The position numbers were made by a program, and so were the translations under genes. Of a stretch of DNA of 64,000 bases, positions 10,961 through 25,900 are shown in pieces (the stretch's first letter is position 1; each line of letters begins with the position of its first letter). Below the pieces are notes generated by a model. The model ran no database searches, was not told the origin of the DNA, and saw nothing but the letters and a program-made list of their open reading frames with translations. The stretch comes from Membranipora membranacea. Taxonomy: Eukaryota; Bryozoa; Gymnolaemata; Cheilostomatida; Membraniporidae. The stretch lies in NCBI GenBank assembly GCA_914767715.1, contig OU612071.1, positions 18,472,948 through 18,536,947 of the forward strand, given 5' to 3'.

Positions 10961-13900
10961 CTGTAAACATAACACCAATTTTTCATTATTTAAACTTAAA
11001 TTTGAGTCAAGCAATGCTGTACGGTTGTTTTCAGGCCTTATTTGGTTTGTTTGGATTTGTACAAACATCAAAAGATATGGTTTTGAATTCATCTGATGGT
11101 ATGTCAGGTTAAAAATGAAAGCCCAGTCTTAAATACGTATATGTTGAGGAAATTTGATGGCGACTTGTGCATACATCCATCAACATTGGTTCAATTGGCT
11201 CAAGTTTTTATGCTGTGGTATAGTTAGAATAAAGGAAAAGCACCACATCAATATAAACTGATTAATAGAGAGAAAGCTCACATAGACAGTTTTCTGAGCG
11301 CTCTTATTTATGCCTCAATTAAGAGTTGTCCTCTCTCTAGTTTGGTACTTTTAACCCACGCCGCATAAAGAAAACCTGCTGAAAGAGGGTTATCTTGAAA
11401 ACGCTTATGTTAAGATAAAAATGATTTTTGATTCAGAGTCTGCACCATTGAAAACCCTGTGAGACATGGTTTCCAAATCATTGGAGGCTTGAATGTTGAT
11501 AAATCTCAATTTTAGTGATGAAACTCATGAAAAATTCTGCCAAATTGTCCGCAAAACAGGCAGAAAATGCTATAATCGACTATCCAAATAGTAAAATAAT
11601 TTCCCAAACTATGTCCATATGAGTTTTCAATGTTGCAGATTCTGAATCAAAAATAATTTTCATCCTATTATAAGCGGTTATCAAGATAACCCGCTTTTCA
11701 GCACGTTTTTCCTATGCGGCGTGGGTTAAAAGTACCAAACTGGAGAGAGGACAACTCTGAATTGAGGCATAATTAAGAGCTCAGATAACTGTCTATTATC
11801 ATGCCATAGTACATGTCGCTGAAACCATACAACAATTCTTCACACTAGTAATGACTTTCGCCCACTTTCCTCTTGGTATCATAACGCAATGTAACGCTGA
11901 CACCTGACATACCTGGGGTGTCCTTAGCTGAGATATAAGTTCTGAGAGCTGTCAATATATCATCCTGAGACTGCTTCAGGAAGTTAGACGCTTCTGTCGT
12001 CAACCCCGTCACATCTATAATTAAAAATATGTAGGTCATTATATTGTGATGAGATTGATAGTTGTCAACTATTAACAGCGTACTGTTGCTGAAATTCTCA
12101 CGGTTACACACCTTGACACACCGCTCCCGCATTGTTGTATTTTTCCATCTTGTGGTGGCTTGCAGGAGTGTGTATGTGTGCAGGCACGACCAACGTAACA
12201 CCGATGGGAAAATTTTGACTTGCAAATAAGAACTAATAATTTGTTATCTTGAATACTCAAGTCTATCGCAACCCCCAACCCCAAAGTAATCTAAGCTCAA
12301 TGATGGAATGATGGCAGAGTAAGTTTCCAATTTCATGGCCAGAAGAAAACTTGTTTTGATTAAGATTGATCCTGAGTATGCGCTATTTAACCTCGCATTT
12401 TAGAAATCTGAAGCTGATGACACGAGCACTCCATATTAAGGTGGTGCCAAATATTTCCCTAACGACACCAAGACGCAAAATACACTCAAGAGGCACAGGT
12501 AAAATAGTTAAGTTAATGGTCGACCGATCCTTTATCAGTGCTGCATGAGATGATACCCTACAGGACAAATTAATCCGTAGGACTTATAGTTTTTCTTATC
12601 ACAATTTCACTAATAATACAGATTTTGTAAATTTCTCAATAGAGTACATTTGCCCATATTTACACTTTCAAATAACCTAGAAATTTATAGATCAAGTCGT
12701 TTAATTTAAACTCGGTAATATTATCATCCTAAGGGTATTCTCATGACCTTTCAAGTCACAGAGTCAAACTTACCTGGATTAAGCAGTAGAAGATATTGCA
12801 TACAAGTCATTTCATACGGATCAATACAAGTCGAGTTAAGTCTCTCTGTAAGTGAGTTGACTTTCATGTAGAATCCGTCTAATCCCATCTTATTCAGCAT
12901 CGGGCTAATCATCTGCAGAGCAGGCTTCTAAAATCAAAACAATATATAATATGATAGAATTAATAGCCAATAAAAATTAAGTTACTGATTATGGTGTTTC
13001 TTTTCTAATTGGTCACTATATCATTACATGGAAAAGAAGTTTGGTAATTAAACTGAACTAGAAAATGGTGTAGCAGTATGGCCAGATAGTTTGTGACTGG
13101 CGATGATTTGTTAAACTACTGTTAATATCTTTTTAATTAATTATGATATGAATAAAATTCTAACTAATAATAATATTCATAAGTATAACTATCAATAAGT
13201 CAGTTGACCTTATTTTTTTGGCACGTGATGGAGAATATCCTACCGGTATGACATAGTGTGCCAAAAAAAGAGGTATAATGATAAGTCTTTTGAATAATTT
13301 TAGACAATCTGCAATTTAAGTCATATCAAATATTATCGATATTTAAATTAATAAAAATGAATATATCAATGTCACTACAAATATCTATGAAACCTTCATT
13401 CTTCTGACTTGGGCAATTTGAAGATTAATAATATTATATAAACTAATACTATGGGCTACGTATATTAATAATCTTTTGAATAAAACAACTAATTAAATTA
13501 ATATATCTATTGGTTTTAAATTGCTGCAGAACATTTTTTTGACATACATCATGATTTTTGCTATTTTGTTACTAAGTCTAGGGATGAAAAAAAATTGTAA
13601 CATGTTTTATTGGTCATTACTGAAGAAAACTAGCTTGGAAAATTTCCAGTATTATTTTCCGGATTTCTTTGCTAGGTGTGGTAGTCACACAACGTAATCA
13701 AACACATTCATGTTCACAGCTTCTAAAAGGCTTCTGCGAAACCCTGGGCAAGCAGTAAGTTTCCATGCCTCAAATGATCACTCGCAACGATTGCATGAAT
13801 TTAGTTTCTAAACCACAACATAATTTCAGGGGAAAGGCGCCGTGAATGTAAATGAGCAATGTGAAAGGAAATGGATAACTTCATTGTACCACATTTGAAA

Positions 13901-16900
13901 TGAATAGCTAACATGGCATAAATCTCCCGTCAAATTTAGCATGAAAGCCTTGTGAATGCACCCATTCCAATTCAAGTCAATATTATTGTGTCTAAACCTA
14001 GGGGGTGAGTGGGGTTTTTTATTCTGTCGGGTAAATTTCCGGGCCGATATTTTCCATGAGCTCTGCAAAAACATTTTTCGTTTCTTTATGTTGATGGTAG
14101 CAAGGTTTAATTTTACTTTTTGTTGGTTACAGCAAAGTTTTGTTTTTCTTTATGTTGGTAACAGCTAGGTTAACATTTTTTTTTCTTCTTGGTTACAGCA
14201 AAGTTTTGGTTTTGTTACCTGGAATGCTGAGAAGATATGAGGTGAGCTTCCGTCCATAGCTGTTGTCTGCGCCCTCTGATTATTAGCGGCAGTCAAACAG
14301 ATCAGGTCTATCCAGTTATTACGTAATAACCTCATCTGATCCGTTAGCTGTACAAAGTAATACAAGATTGAATATTAGAGTAAGGAATTATTTCCTTTAT
14401 GTCAAAGAGCAGATAACTCTAATAATACCCAAACATTGTATTGCAAGGCATCACAAATGTTTCATCACTTCCTCAATAATAGGATTCTAAAGCTGCAATT
14501 TGCTCACTTGAAAGAAAATAATATGGAGTATAGGATGAGATACAAAATAGCAGCCTCAAAGAAAGTCTTTTTAGGCTAGTAATTTATTGAGGTTCCTAGT
14601 TAAAGAAATAAAGCCAGAATTTAGCCTCAGGAAAGCCAAATTAATAAGTGTTGCCTGGCACCGCCCCGTCTTAATGTCTGAAGCTGAGTACCTACCTCGA
14701 GCTGTTTAAATAGTGGTGCATCCTTTGTGAAGAGCACCAGTTTGACCAGCACTTCATCTATGATAGGTACTATAACTGTCTGATAGTTAGTAGTAGTCTG
14801 TAGGAATACCTGAGGCGTTAGTAGTCTGTTAAAAAGACTCATCACCTGCAAGCGAAAATAAAATACATAATAAATAATAATATAATAACTAACATGATAA
14901 ATATACCCACTAGAACTGATAGGTTAGGGACACCACTAAAGTGACACATGACAATAAGGATGGGCAGTCACCCTAGTGGAAACACTTCTTCTAGGGAAGA
15001 CACAAGCTTCGATAAAGCATATGGCGTGCTGAGGTGATCTACAGTGTATATATTCCGCGATCGATAAGGCCAAAGATTAGAATTTAACCATCAATTATAT
15101 TATTCTCTTCAGTAGCTTCCTGAGGGTGCCTCTGACCTGTGCTTCAGATCCGGTATGATGATACAGGGAAATGTCCAAAAAGTCTGGGGGTCTAGTGGTC
15201 TGTGGTTAAGATATGATGGCCAGCTTCCTGTAGTGCCAGCCACTTCCTTATTTTAATATGGATATGGCTATGTGGCTATGTGGTTGAAATATCGACAATT
15301 TTCATTTTTAATTGATATTAATTATGCCAAATATCAAATTAATAAATAATATTAGATTATTGAATTTTTAATTAGCAAAAAATTGAAGTTTTAATATCAG
15401 CAAAAAATTCCTTAATTTATGACTATGTAGGGTAAAGAAATAACTGACCATCTGCAGTAAGAAACCCCACTGGTGATATGATATACTATTGCATGTATAT
15501 CTCTGATTGATAGAGAGTGAATTAATTCACTTAGCACGAGTACCATCACAAGGAATTTTGTGTGACAGCCCTAGTTCAAATTTAGTAATTAGGGGCACGT
15601 GCATGTTAGGTACTCAATGTCAGTGTGCATCTGCAGTAAGAAACTAACCTGAGGATGGTTGAAGAGATCCAGATTGCATGAATGTAACCAACACAGGAGA
15701 TCTGTGACTCCCTCCTCCCCTGTGGCGGAGATGCTCCCTCGTCGTGACATAGATACATCGCTATCTACTGAGTCTAAAATAATTATAATTTCATTGCCAT
15801 ATACTATTTCAAATGATGTGGTGAAGACGCAAATAGCAAAGAAATCACTAAAAAAAGGTTTACTACATTACTACATTATGCACAACAAATTAAATGAATG
15901 ACTAGGAAGGCATCAAATTCTTTCTGATCAATCTTTTGCAACAGGGCTTGCTACAAAGTTTCAAACAAGGCAATCACCTGTAACAAAGAATAGTTGAAAA
16001 GTGTAAACTCATCTCACTGGGAATAAGTATGTTGTGTATCATCAATCAAGGGGGAGGGGGTTCCATTCAGAGAAAATGGCTTTGAAGAATCTAATTGAGT
16101 CAGAATATAAGCGTTTGGCTATTTATATCTTAAATTTGAAATACATCTGTGTACTATGGATGCACTCACCATGTCTGGAGATGTTTGGTGGAGAGTTGGA
16201 GGGTCTGCTGTCTGTGCTCATTCTCTGTCGAGACACTGAGGCTAGACCCGCTGCTGAATGTAAGCCCGCAGGGAAACTAAAACCATTGTCATTATTGCCT
16301 ACGATGCCGAGACCGGCATTAAAAGTTGCAGATTGCATGACCTGATGATTGATTGGCATGAATGGAGGTACCGCCGCTGAGATGTTATTTGGTAGTAGTC
16401 TACTAGCTGGATGAGGTAGGAATGTAGGGGCTCTCTGTGATACGAGGAAAGGATTTACTGGTGGTGAAGTCTGCTGTGGACTTGTTGCATCCTGTAATGG
16501 GGGTGTTATCAGCTCCCGCTTTGGCTGCTGCAGTTGGAGCTGAGGCTGTGAGTCAGTTAGTGGATAGTCATTGCTAGTAGTAGGCCTGGCCTGTTCTGAA
16601 GCAGGATTTGAGTATATCATCTCATGATTAGGAGGCATTTCCTGATCAGAATAAGATTCTGGGAGATCCGACCGGTCTGACACCTAAAAACAATAACATT
16701 ATAACATCATGATGACACTCTTCGATCTTGGAGGTAAGAATGATTCTCACCTTTCCCAAAAACGCACAAGGAATCATTCAGGCACTGAAATAATATCAGA
16801 TACATTAGGCTCGATAACTTTATTTGAGACACAGAAAGTGAACTTAGTCAGTCTAGGATTTTTGAAGTAGCTGCTATCAGTAGCTATCTATCAGTATATG

Positions 16901-19900
16901 CAGGTTATTTACCCTTTGCATGGTAGCTGCACTCACTGATAAGCCTAACAGTGTGTCACTGTATATTTAGACTATATGGTTAGATAATACGGTCAGGGTG
17001 TACTGATAAATATAACGGGCCTATATTATGATCTCAGAGACTAAACATAAGACCATCTTGGTAGCCTAGTTTGCTACAGCAGAGCAAACCTGGTGTCTAA
17101 TATAGCTGTGTGGGTGAATCAACTAAAGCAAAGAGTTATGCCATTGATGAGGTATAGCAGAGGCATACCGCACAGCTTGATTTTGAGTAGGTTTAGAGAT
17201 TGGATCTATTACATAAGGGTCTACTCCCGAGCTGAAGCTCTTGAAGATTAGTTCCTGAATTAAAGAGTGATGACTTGTTCAGTAATAAGAACCTACCTCA
17301 TCTAGAGCAGCCATCATGTTAAGTCTCTGTTGGTTGACTTGTCTCTTCATAGCTCTGTCTTGTTTGTACAGAGCTCCAAATTTATTCCGACCTCCTCGTA
17401 CTCGATTCAGCCTCACCGCTGTAAGAGCAGAAAGTATTAAATGCAGTAAGAACTATAGAGAAATTAAAGTATGGATGGATCGTAGGGCATGTAAGCCAAA
17501 CATCCAGTATGAAATACTGGTTTAAATTTAGGGAGCAGGAAAGTGTAATGATATACTCAAAGAGATTGTTGACAATCTTCTTGAATGCAAATGGCAAAAT
17601 AGGTCTTTCATCATTGCACGTCTTAACTTTCAAACCCTACACTTAGATTAAAAAAGCCGAGAAACTCTGCCCTCAAGGATACGAACACTGGAGGACAATA
17701 TCATGGGCTTGTAATGTTCATAGCAAGAATAAAGTCGAGAGGGAAACACGTGATTTGAAAGCTCACAGGCTTGAGGCCTATATTATATGTTGATCCTGAT
17801 CCTAGAACCCATTATTTAACCAAAGACTTTTTGTTCAGACCCATTCGTAATGCAGAACGAACAAGAGAGTTTCCGATCATTCCCATAGATAGTTTGGGAG
17901 ACCTTGACCTTCACAAAGTAACACTTACCTTCTACTTTCATACCAACAGCCATACACTTGTTAAATCGACAGGCAGGACAGCGCTTCCTGTTCAGTTTGT
18001 CCATCTCACATGAATCTCCGTTTGGGCAGCAGTATTTCTTGTTGTTCTGTACTGTTCTCTGTGATATGGAGGAAATATTATAGGGGTAACCATGCAGAAA
18101 ACTAATATCACAAGCGCCAGAAACAAAAAACGTTACGTGTTTGAATGAAAAAATAGTAATCTAGTAAACCTCTGTTAGACAGCATGGAGTGTGAGGTGAC
18201 AATGAAACTTTCTATGTTATTCAAATGCTGTAAATTGTACTAGTCAAGATAGATTTGGAAATCTTGGCCCAGCGACTGCTGAAGTGTCTTGATGAAATCA
18301 GCACAGCTGTCTAGACCAGCTTTGAAATGTGGAAGTAATTTTTACCTTGAAAAATCCTTTGCAGCTCTCGCATGTCTGGAGGCCATAATGATAACCGGAT
18401 ACTTTGTCACCGCATACAGGGCATGTCTCATCAAGAAAGGCAGCTGTAAAGTAAAAAATATGGTTCCATACAAACTCTGGAAGTCAAAGTTCGATTTTGC
18501 TCATTGCGAATAGAAAAGGTACACATTCATAATCCCACAATGCAGTATAAGATATCAACTCTCTTACATATATATTTATTCCCAACACAAAGAACATGAC
18601 AACCATAAAATATGGGACAACTGCTACAATTAATGTCAAAGAGGACAAACCAGACTCAAGAGTAAAGGGTTACCGGGCTAAAACAGATGGAAAGTCCTTC
18701 CTATAAATATTTGAGATGGAATGTGACAAAGTATAACTCGAGGTCAAGGATTTCTTACATCCCTGAGCAATAATACCGTGGCCCACCAGAGCTGTGACCA
18801 TAAGATGCTACTGTGACCAAAAACTGCGACCTAAGGTGCCCAAAAATTAAGTCAAGCCCAACATGACACCCTGCCTAAATCTATTTATAGGTGTCAATAT
18901 TACTCTGCTTCAATTTCTTAGAGCTCTCCCTCCTCTCCCTCACCGGGGGCCGTCGGGCGAGGGGCAAAAGTCTGGGGGGCTCAGACTAATACAAGCTCTG
19001 TACATTGCAATAAAATTCTCCTAAATAAACATATTTTCTTCTGATCCTATCAGCTCTCCCCTAATCACAACTGCACAAATTCTGGTACCATTATTAAGTA
19101 ATTTCAAAGACTTATTCCCCCATTTTTATTGGGCAGAAAACTCCTATTTTTGCCAATTTTCTTTTAGTTATTTCTGAAGATTATAATTTGCAATACAATA
19201 TTGGTATTGTTGTTATAAATAACTATTGAGTGTGATAACCAGGTAAAATCTTGTGATGAAATCTAAAAAGATACGAGACTCATCATTTCTGTGCATTGCA
19301 TATATTCCACATAATAAACACACTGTACATAATTATAGATTTATTCATATATTGAGCTGGGTAAGTGTCTGATTGATATCGGAGGTGAGAAATCCGGGGA
19401 AGCTGTTACATCTAATCCTCACAGCTCTGATATTTAGTGAGGTGAGGGGGGAATGATCGGTGTCAGGCGATACCCAGTGGAGGTGGTTTATTTTACACTT
19501 TGATTAGTCAGAGGTGCCACAGAGGGATGCTGTCAAAAAAATCTAGAGGTTTTAATTTTTTGCTGTCATGAAATCTCGACTGTATCTAGGTGATGCATTT
19601 GCCCAACAAGAACTCAAGCTAACAGCAGTTGACAGAACGAGTATTGAGATAAGTAGACTCTGAGTCTGTGCCCTAAATTAAAGATGTTTACAACACTGCC
19701 TCACTAAGGAAAAACTCACTCACAGGCACAATACCAAACTGAACGGAGTCTTATAATTCCTCTACCTAAATTTCAGAAGGCATGCTGACTTGAGGTCTCA
19801 AAAGTGGGACCGTAATGTCCGATAACCACATAGTTACAACACATATCGATGCTTTTGCATAAGGCTATATAGTTTGCAACTGATTTTGATTGGTGAAACT

Positions 19901-22900
19901 GAAGTTTCTCTGTTATACTGTATACATGCTCACATCACACCATGATTATAATAAATGATGAAAGTGTTGAAGATACACAATAAATATTTCAATTCCATTT
20001 GAGAGGAAAACAACATGACGGGCTTACTGAAATTTTCCATCACTCCCGTTTGAGGGATGGCTTTGCTGGCAATAAAATAGGATGATCTGTGATATCAAGA
20101 TATCTTAGCAGCTGCAGTCAATATGAGCTACCTAAAAGATTCTGTAACCCATGGATGATGCGCAAAGTAATTCCAGATTCAGTCAATTTTCTCAAAAAGG
20201 CGGTGTATACATGTGAGACTTGCGTTGGTAAATAGCGGCCATGAAACTATTTTTAGAACTAGAAAAATCAGAAAGAGAAAAAACAGAGAGAGATTTGAAG
20301 TAGGATGTTTACCGTCGTTTCTATGCTGAGCCAGTCGTCTGGTATTTAGTCGAGATACCACAGTAGTAGCCGACGGCATACTACTTACTCTCTGTGCTGC
20401 ATTGGGCTGGTGCTGCTGCCAATAGGTCCATTGCGCCGTGTCCTCAGCCCATGGACCGACAGCGACACCAGATAAAGGCACATCGGCCACAGCGGACGGG
20501 TACACAGGGTTATATAAATGATGATAATTCATTGACGCAAAGTCCGCTGACGATATAGGCTGACTATCCATTTTTACTACCTCTGATAGATATGAAAGAA
20601 GTCCCTCGGAGTCAGTAAAATGTTCAAAATCCAAGCTATGCTTCGCTGCCAGGTCAACGGAGCAAGGCTGCATACCTGTAGCAGGAGTAGTATTATCCTG
20701 GTGTATCTCAGTGCAGGGTAGCGGTGTTAAGAACTAAGTAGTCAACTGTTTTTAAGTCTGATGAGTTAATTGACAAAGTGTTGAAATGACGAGACGTAAG
20801 AGAATGTCTGAACTTCTAAATGGCAAGGTAGCAGTGTTAAGAATTTAGTAGTCCACTGCTTTAAAGTCTGGTGCGTTTATTGATATGGAGTTAGAATGGT
20901 GCGACGTAAGAGCATGTCTGAACTTGTCGATGTACAGAGAGAAAGTGATGCCAGGTGACTTGTAATCACACTAATATACCAGTGGAGGTTACAAGAAAAA
21001 TAAATTTTCCAGAGAGTGCATCAATGTTTCACCATGTTAGTTTCTCCGCCAGCTATGTTAAAGTGTCACCAACTTTGGCTATGGACTACAAACCCCATCC
21101 GATATAGGGATACCTGGGTCAAGGCACTCCTGATAACAACTGACCAATCAGAATCGCCGATAGGTTGCCACATCCATTAAACCAGCCAATTGCCTGTCAG
21201 AATTTGGACACACCCTCCGAGTTGATATACCTATGTATGGAAATGCATACCTAAGAAGATAAGATAAATCTAGGGGTGGATATGAGCCAGAAGCCTTATA
21301 ATGACGATAAGCATGACAAGGCAAGTCATTAAAATCGTATATTCTAGAGTGACCATTTTAGATATTTCACACCATTGGCCAATAAAGGTGTCAAAAACTT
21401 TTAGCAGCTAGCTAAGTAATCTGCAGATGTGAGGAACAGAAGCAAAGCTTGTCCATAAATGAGGAAACGTCAGAGGGAAAAGGGATTAGTGTCCGGGTAA
21501 CTATGACGGACTAGAAAATGTTTCGCATCACACTGTTTCAGGACGAATGCAACGCATTTTCTGCCGCAAAATAGAACAAGAGACTCTTGCTCAAAAAAAT
21601 GAGATTTATTTTTACTTGAAACAAGCAGGGCAACCCCTAACCCTCTCCCCTCGCCCCCTTAGCTTGTCAACCTTATGTAAACTTGCGAGTGGAAGAAATT
21701 TTCCAGTTGAAATTATTCTTATACACCTCTTAAAATTGACAACAGCCTCTGCTTCATAAATTGCACTCAAAGTGTATTTATCTCCGAGAGCTTGCACAAT
21801 GGAGTTATCAAAATCTAGCCATCGCAGCTTACATTGTGATAAAAAAGATTAAGTTAAAACTTTGAAATGACATGTCTCTTGCATGTTGGCAACGCAAAGT
21901 GAAATCACAGGGAAGAATTGTGCACAAGGCTTTTGACGTCCGTCCACAAAAACAACATCAAACCACAGAGTAATGATATATCCTACTCTGTGATCTAACA
22001 TTACTTTGCTTGCATCGCCAGAAGTGATTGATTGGATACTGTCATACACAAGGAATGTTATAACCTTAAAACTTGGATACGACAGTTAACAACTAAGACC
22101 AGCTGGACATTAATATCAAAAAATGAATAAATTAACTGACATTGTGACATGAGTGACGTCACAATGCTGTAATGATATGAAGTGATAAACATTTTTGCAT
22201 AAGTAGTTAATGAAATTTCCATTCTTAAATCAGTTTGTTTGGCAACTGAGATACCTAACCAGGATGTTTGACAAGAGGAGTTCTGTTTTCTCACTCCTGG
22301 TTACTCATACCCCATTAAGAAAAAGCTCCAAAACCATATAGCTTAGAGGATGTACCTTAAAATAATAGGAGATTGTATTCTGCATTTCAAGGTGAAAGTT
22401 AATTGCAAAACTAACCAAAAATGCCGTTGCTTTTTTCTAAATTGCATTTTAAGGTGAACAATAATAATATTGCTCAATATTAACCAATTTATGGATTATG
22501 ATGAAACAGCTATATTGCTGCTATGGGATGAAAATTGTGAGATTGGAAGGTAAGATTCAGCTGATCTGTGTAATTGAGTTTGAGAGTTGTCATACATGGT
22601 CCCGTGGACAAACAACTTATGAGTCGCAAGACCTAGAAGTGTAAATTTCACCTATAACTTAGCTACTGTGGAGAGTGACCCAGCCTCAGGCTATTTTTTA
22701 AACAGAGGTGGAGCGAATGTTTGCTAGCCATAAAATTCATTATTTCAATCGCATGCAACATGGCGATATTTTCCTCATATAGGGTACTTTTTACCGAAGA
22801 GTATACAGCTAATGTATTTTACATTGGAACGACACATTATATCCATCAACGCCCTGCCCTGGCTGGATATTCATATTTCAATTAAATTTGAGAGGGTGGT

Positions 22901-25900
22901 GGTTTACTAAATCAAACCCCTACTTCCTGCATACATGATCATTATAAAAAATAAAAGCAGCATTGGGTAGACCAATATATTGACGTGATATTGATATTTG
23001 ATTCTGCAGATTTGCTGTTTGAGGAATTATTTTCCGTTACCCTGATACATTGAGAGTGTCGCTCGTTCTTTGAGACTTTATCTCGGCTATCTAGTATCAA
23101 TAAGTCACACTGATGATGTATCCCGGCCCGATCCGTAAGCTGACCCGATATATCCGAACTCTTATCGACCCTGGGGACCCATCGGCTTATTGTAGTTAAC
23201 AATTGATAAAAGTTTGATGATGACTGTGGCGCGGGCGTCTCTGCATGATTGATACCGATCGTTCTATGATATTATGATAATATTCAATTGCTTAGGGAGG
23301 AACTAACAGCACCACTCCTGTTGATGATTCGGACTTACCTCGGACCTTTGCCCATGCAAAGATACCGAAAAAACTACAAAAATCAGATGACTTAATTAAT
23401 ATTTCTCTTTCGCTATTAAGGGCTATGGAAATGTCCCCTTTTTTTTCTTATAATAATAAATTCATAATATTTTAGAATGCGGGACAATCGGACTAATAGC
23501 AATCCTCCTTCGATATAAATGCCTCTATTGGAATATGGAATTCATAAACCTGAGATAATTAATGATACCAACAATACATAATGGGAAGGTAACTCCCAAC
23601 TGGAAGCGGTCATGTTTTTATTCTGTATTCTTGTCGACTATAATACTGAAGCAAAGAACAGTTGCTGTGAGTCATGGCTTATGCTGGGAGATCTTGGCTG
23701 CGGATAAGAAACTCACAGCAAACAAGAGCTAAATTTTGGTCACCAGGAAAGTTAAGGAAAATTTCTCGCAACTGAGAGATAACAAAGTTTCAACTGGTAT
23801 ACCTTTCACGTAACAAATCAAATACTAAATTTATTGCATAACTGGTTGCATCTGCCTCTTATACCTGAAGTAGAACACTCAAATGTCAAGCCCGATTGCC
23901 GGACCTTCCTATTATTGCCCTGGAGAGGAGAGAACCACCTTACACCAACTACAAATGATTTCGTTCCTGATCCACTGGTTTGGAGCTGCTGTTGTATACC
24001 ATTCCACTTATAGGCAGGTCAGCGACCGATAATAACTGATTGCGTGGCACGCGACAGCGGACAGAATACAACAAGCGCGTGATTACAACATCTCATTTCT
24101 AAAGATCAGTGTAGTATTTTCAGATGTTGGTTGAAACAGAGAAATGTTTCTCTATAACCAACATTTATTCATTCTCATTACTTACTGCCCACTTACGTAT
24201 ATTATTCGCTCAACAACTATCTGAGCTAACCTTGAGCTAATATTTACTCCTGTTAGGGTACACATCCCGAGTTTAGGAAGACCTAAGATGAATTGGTGTT
24301 AATCCTGATTGAACCCATTATAACTGATGCTACACAACAATTTATTCTAAAATTAATCTTTTTTTTACAACTGAAAATTATCACAATATCCTGTTGTTAT
24401 CGTATATATGAATTTCAAAGTTTAGAGATAATTACGATTTTTCGTTTAGTTGGTCAACTCGGTAATCTTGCTTAAAGAAAGTGGTATGTCATCCTAAATA
24501 AATAACGCCCATTGTTATACTCATGTCACTATAAAAACGATTAAGTTATATTTAGGTCAGTGACGCTATGTCCACTTTTTTCGCCGCCTTTCATCGTTTG
24601 AGTGACGTTTACTTATTTATAGATAGCTTTTCTAAGATTTAATCCTACCGAAAGGAGGGAATAATGAGATAGTGAAGTGAAATCTTTTTAGAGAAACTGA
24701 ATCGTGAGGTACATACCCCTCTGTCATACTGGTCACTGTTATGATCATAGAGTTATTATATATAATAACTCTATGATCATAACAGTGACCAGTATGACAG
24801 AGGGGTATGTAAAGCACCACAGTAAGGTTATATGTACTCCTGGTCGGAATTAACGGAAACGGTCTAACAGGAAAAAGTCTATTGGTTCTCTTTGAACCAA
24901 AATACAGAGCGATTACGTGATATCATGATGTGAACAATTGGATCCTCAGCAGTAATATTCTCGGAAATCCTGAAGTTTGGAATCAGGGTTCCCAAAAGTG
25001 CTATGAAGATTGATGGTTGCAGTGGTAATGGAAGGCAGTTATGTAGTAAGCAACGTTACTTCAAGGAGTTACGTGCTCAATCTTACGCCTACGAAAGCTT
25101 AGGTACAACCAATAAACATATAATTGAGCATTTGTATGCTTATGATTACTACACAATAAAATGCCATAAGAAAGTTGTCAAAACTTGACTTCAGAAAACA
25201 AGCCATGCAGTGGAGGGGGAATGTGAAAGATAAGGTACTGTCATCAACCCAGGCAACCTTCGACTACTTCAAATAGTATTGTAGTAATTTAACAAAATAG
25301 CCTCTGATCCACAGCATCCACTTTTTAGTAGAGTACACTTTAATACATGCAGTAGAATATCCTCTTGTCGAAACACTATTTTTAGGCCTGTTGTATGCCG
25401 AACACAAAAACGTGCCAAATATTTTTTCCCATTTTTCATGTCTTATCTGAACAAGTGATAATTTTGCCTAGTAGACTTTTTTTTATTCTTTACACTGTTA
25501 ACATTCGTTTTTATCACACAATGATACTGAATGTAAAATAAACTGAAACTGCAATTTCCATTACACTGACAAATCCTCAACCTTCAATTTGATTGGGCAA
25601 TCTTTATTGGAAATTTCATGCTTCGTAAATAAATCAATCTATCCAAGTAATGAATTACTTAGTGATGCAAATATTAGACAGGAAGTATACTGAGGACAAC
25701 AGGAACGTAACTTATGGGTCAAATTGTTAAGTGATCTGAAAGTTTTCTAATGACTCAGAGGTCAAAGAAAGTACGAGAAAACAACATTTATCCATTTCAT
25801 TTGGGATCATGGCGGTTCCAGAGGTGGTTGATTTATTTATCTGATACATATGGGGCCTGCATCTGAAAATTACCATGGAGTTATCTAGGAAGGGTGTTCC

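Noticed and set aside
11845-11912. NR5 reading continued past the donor to a stop at 11845
   Set aside because: It would end the ligand-binding domain without AF-2; a proper donor at 11911-11912 and the exon 10809-10960 complete the domain.
22942-23202. 86-codon minus-strand frame as another NR5 N-terminal exon
   Set aside because: The only donor-like site (CAGG then GTAACG) leaves phase 0, incompatible with the phase-1 zinc-finger exon.
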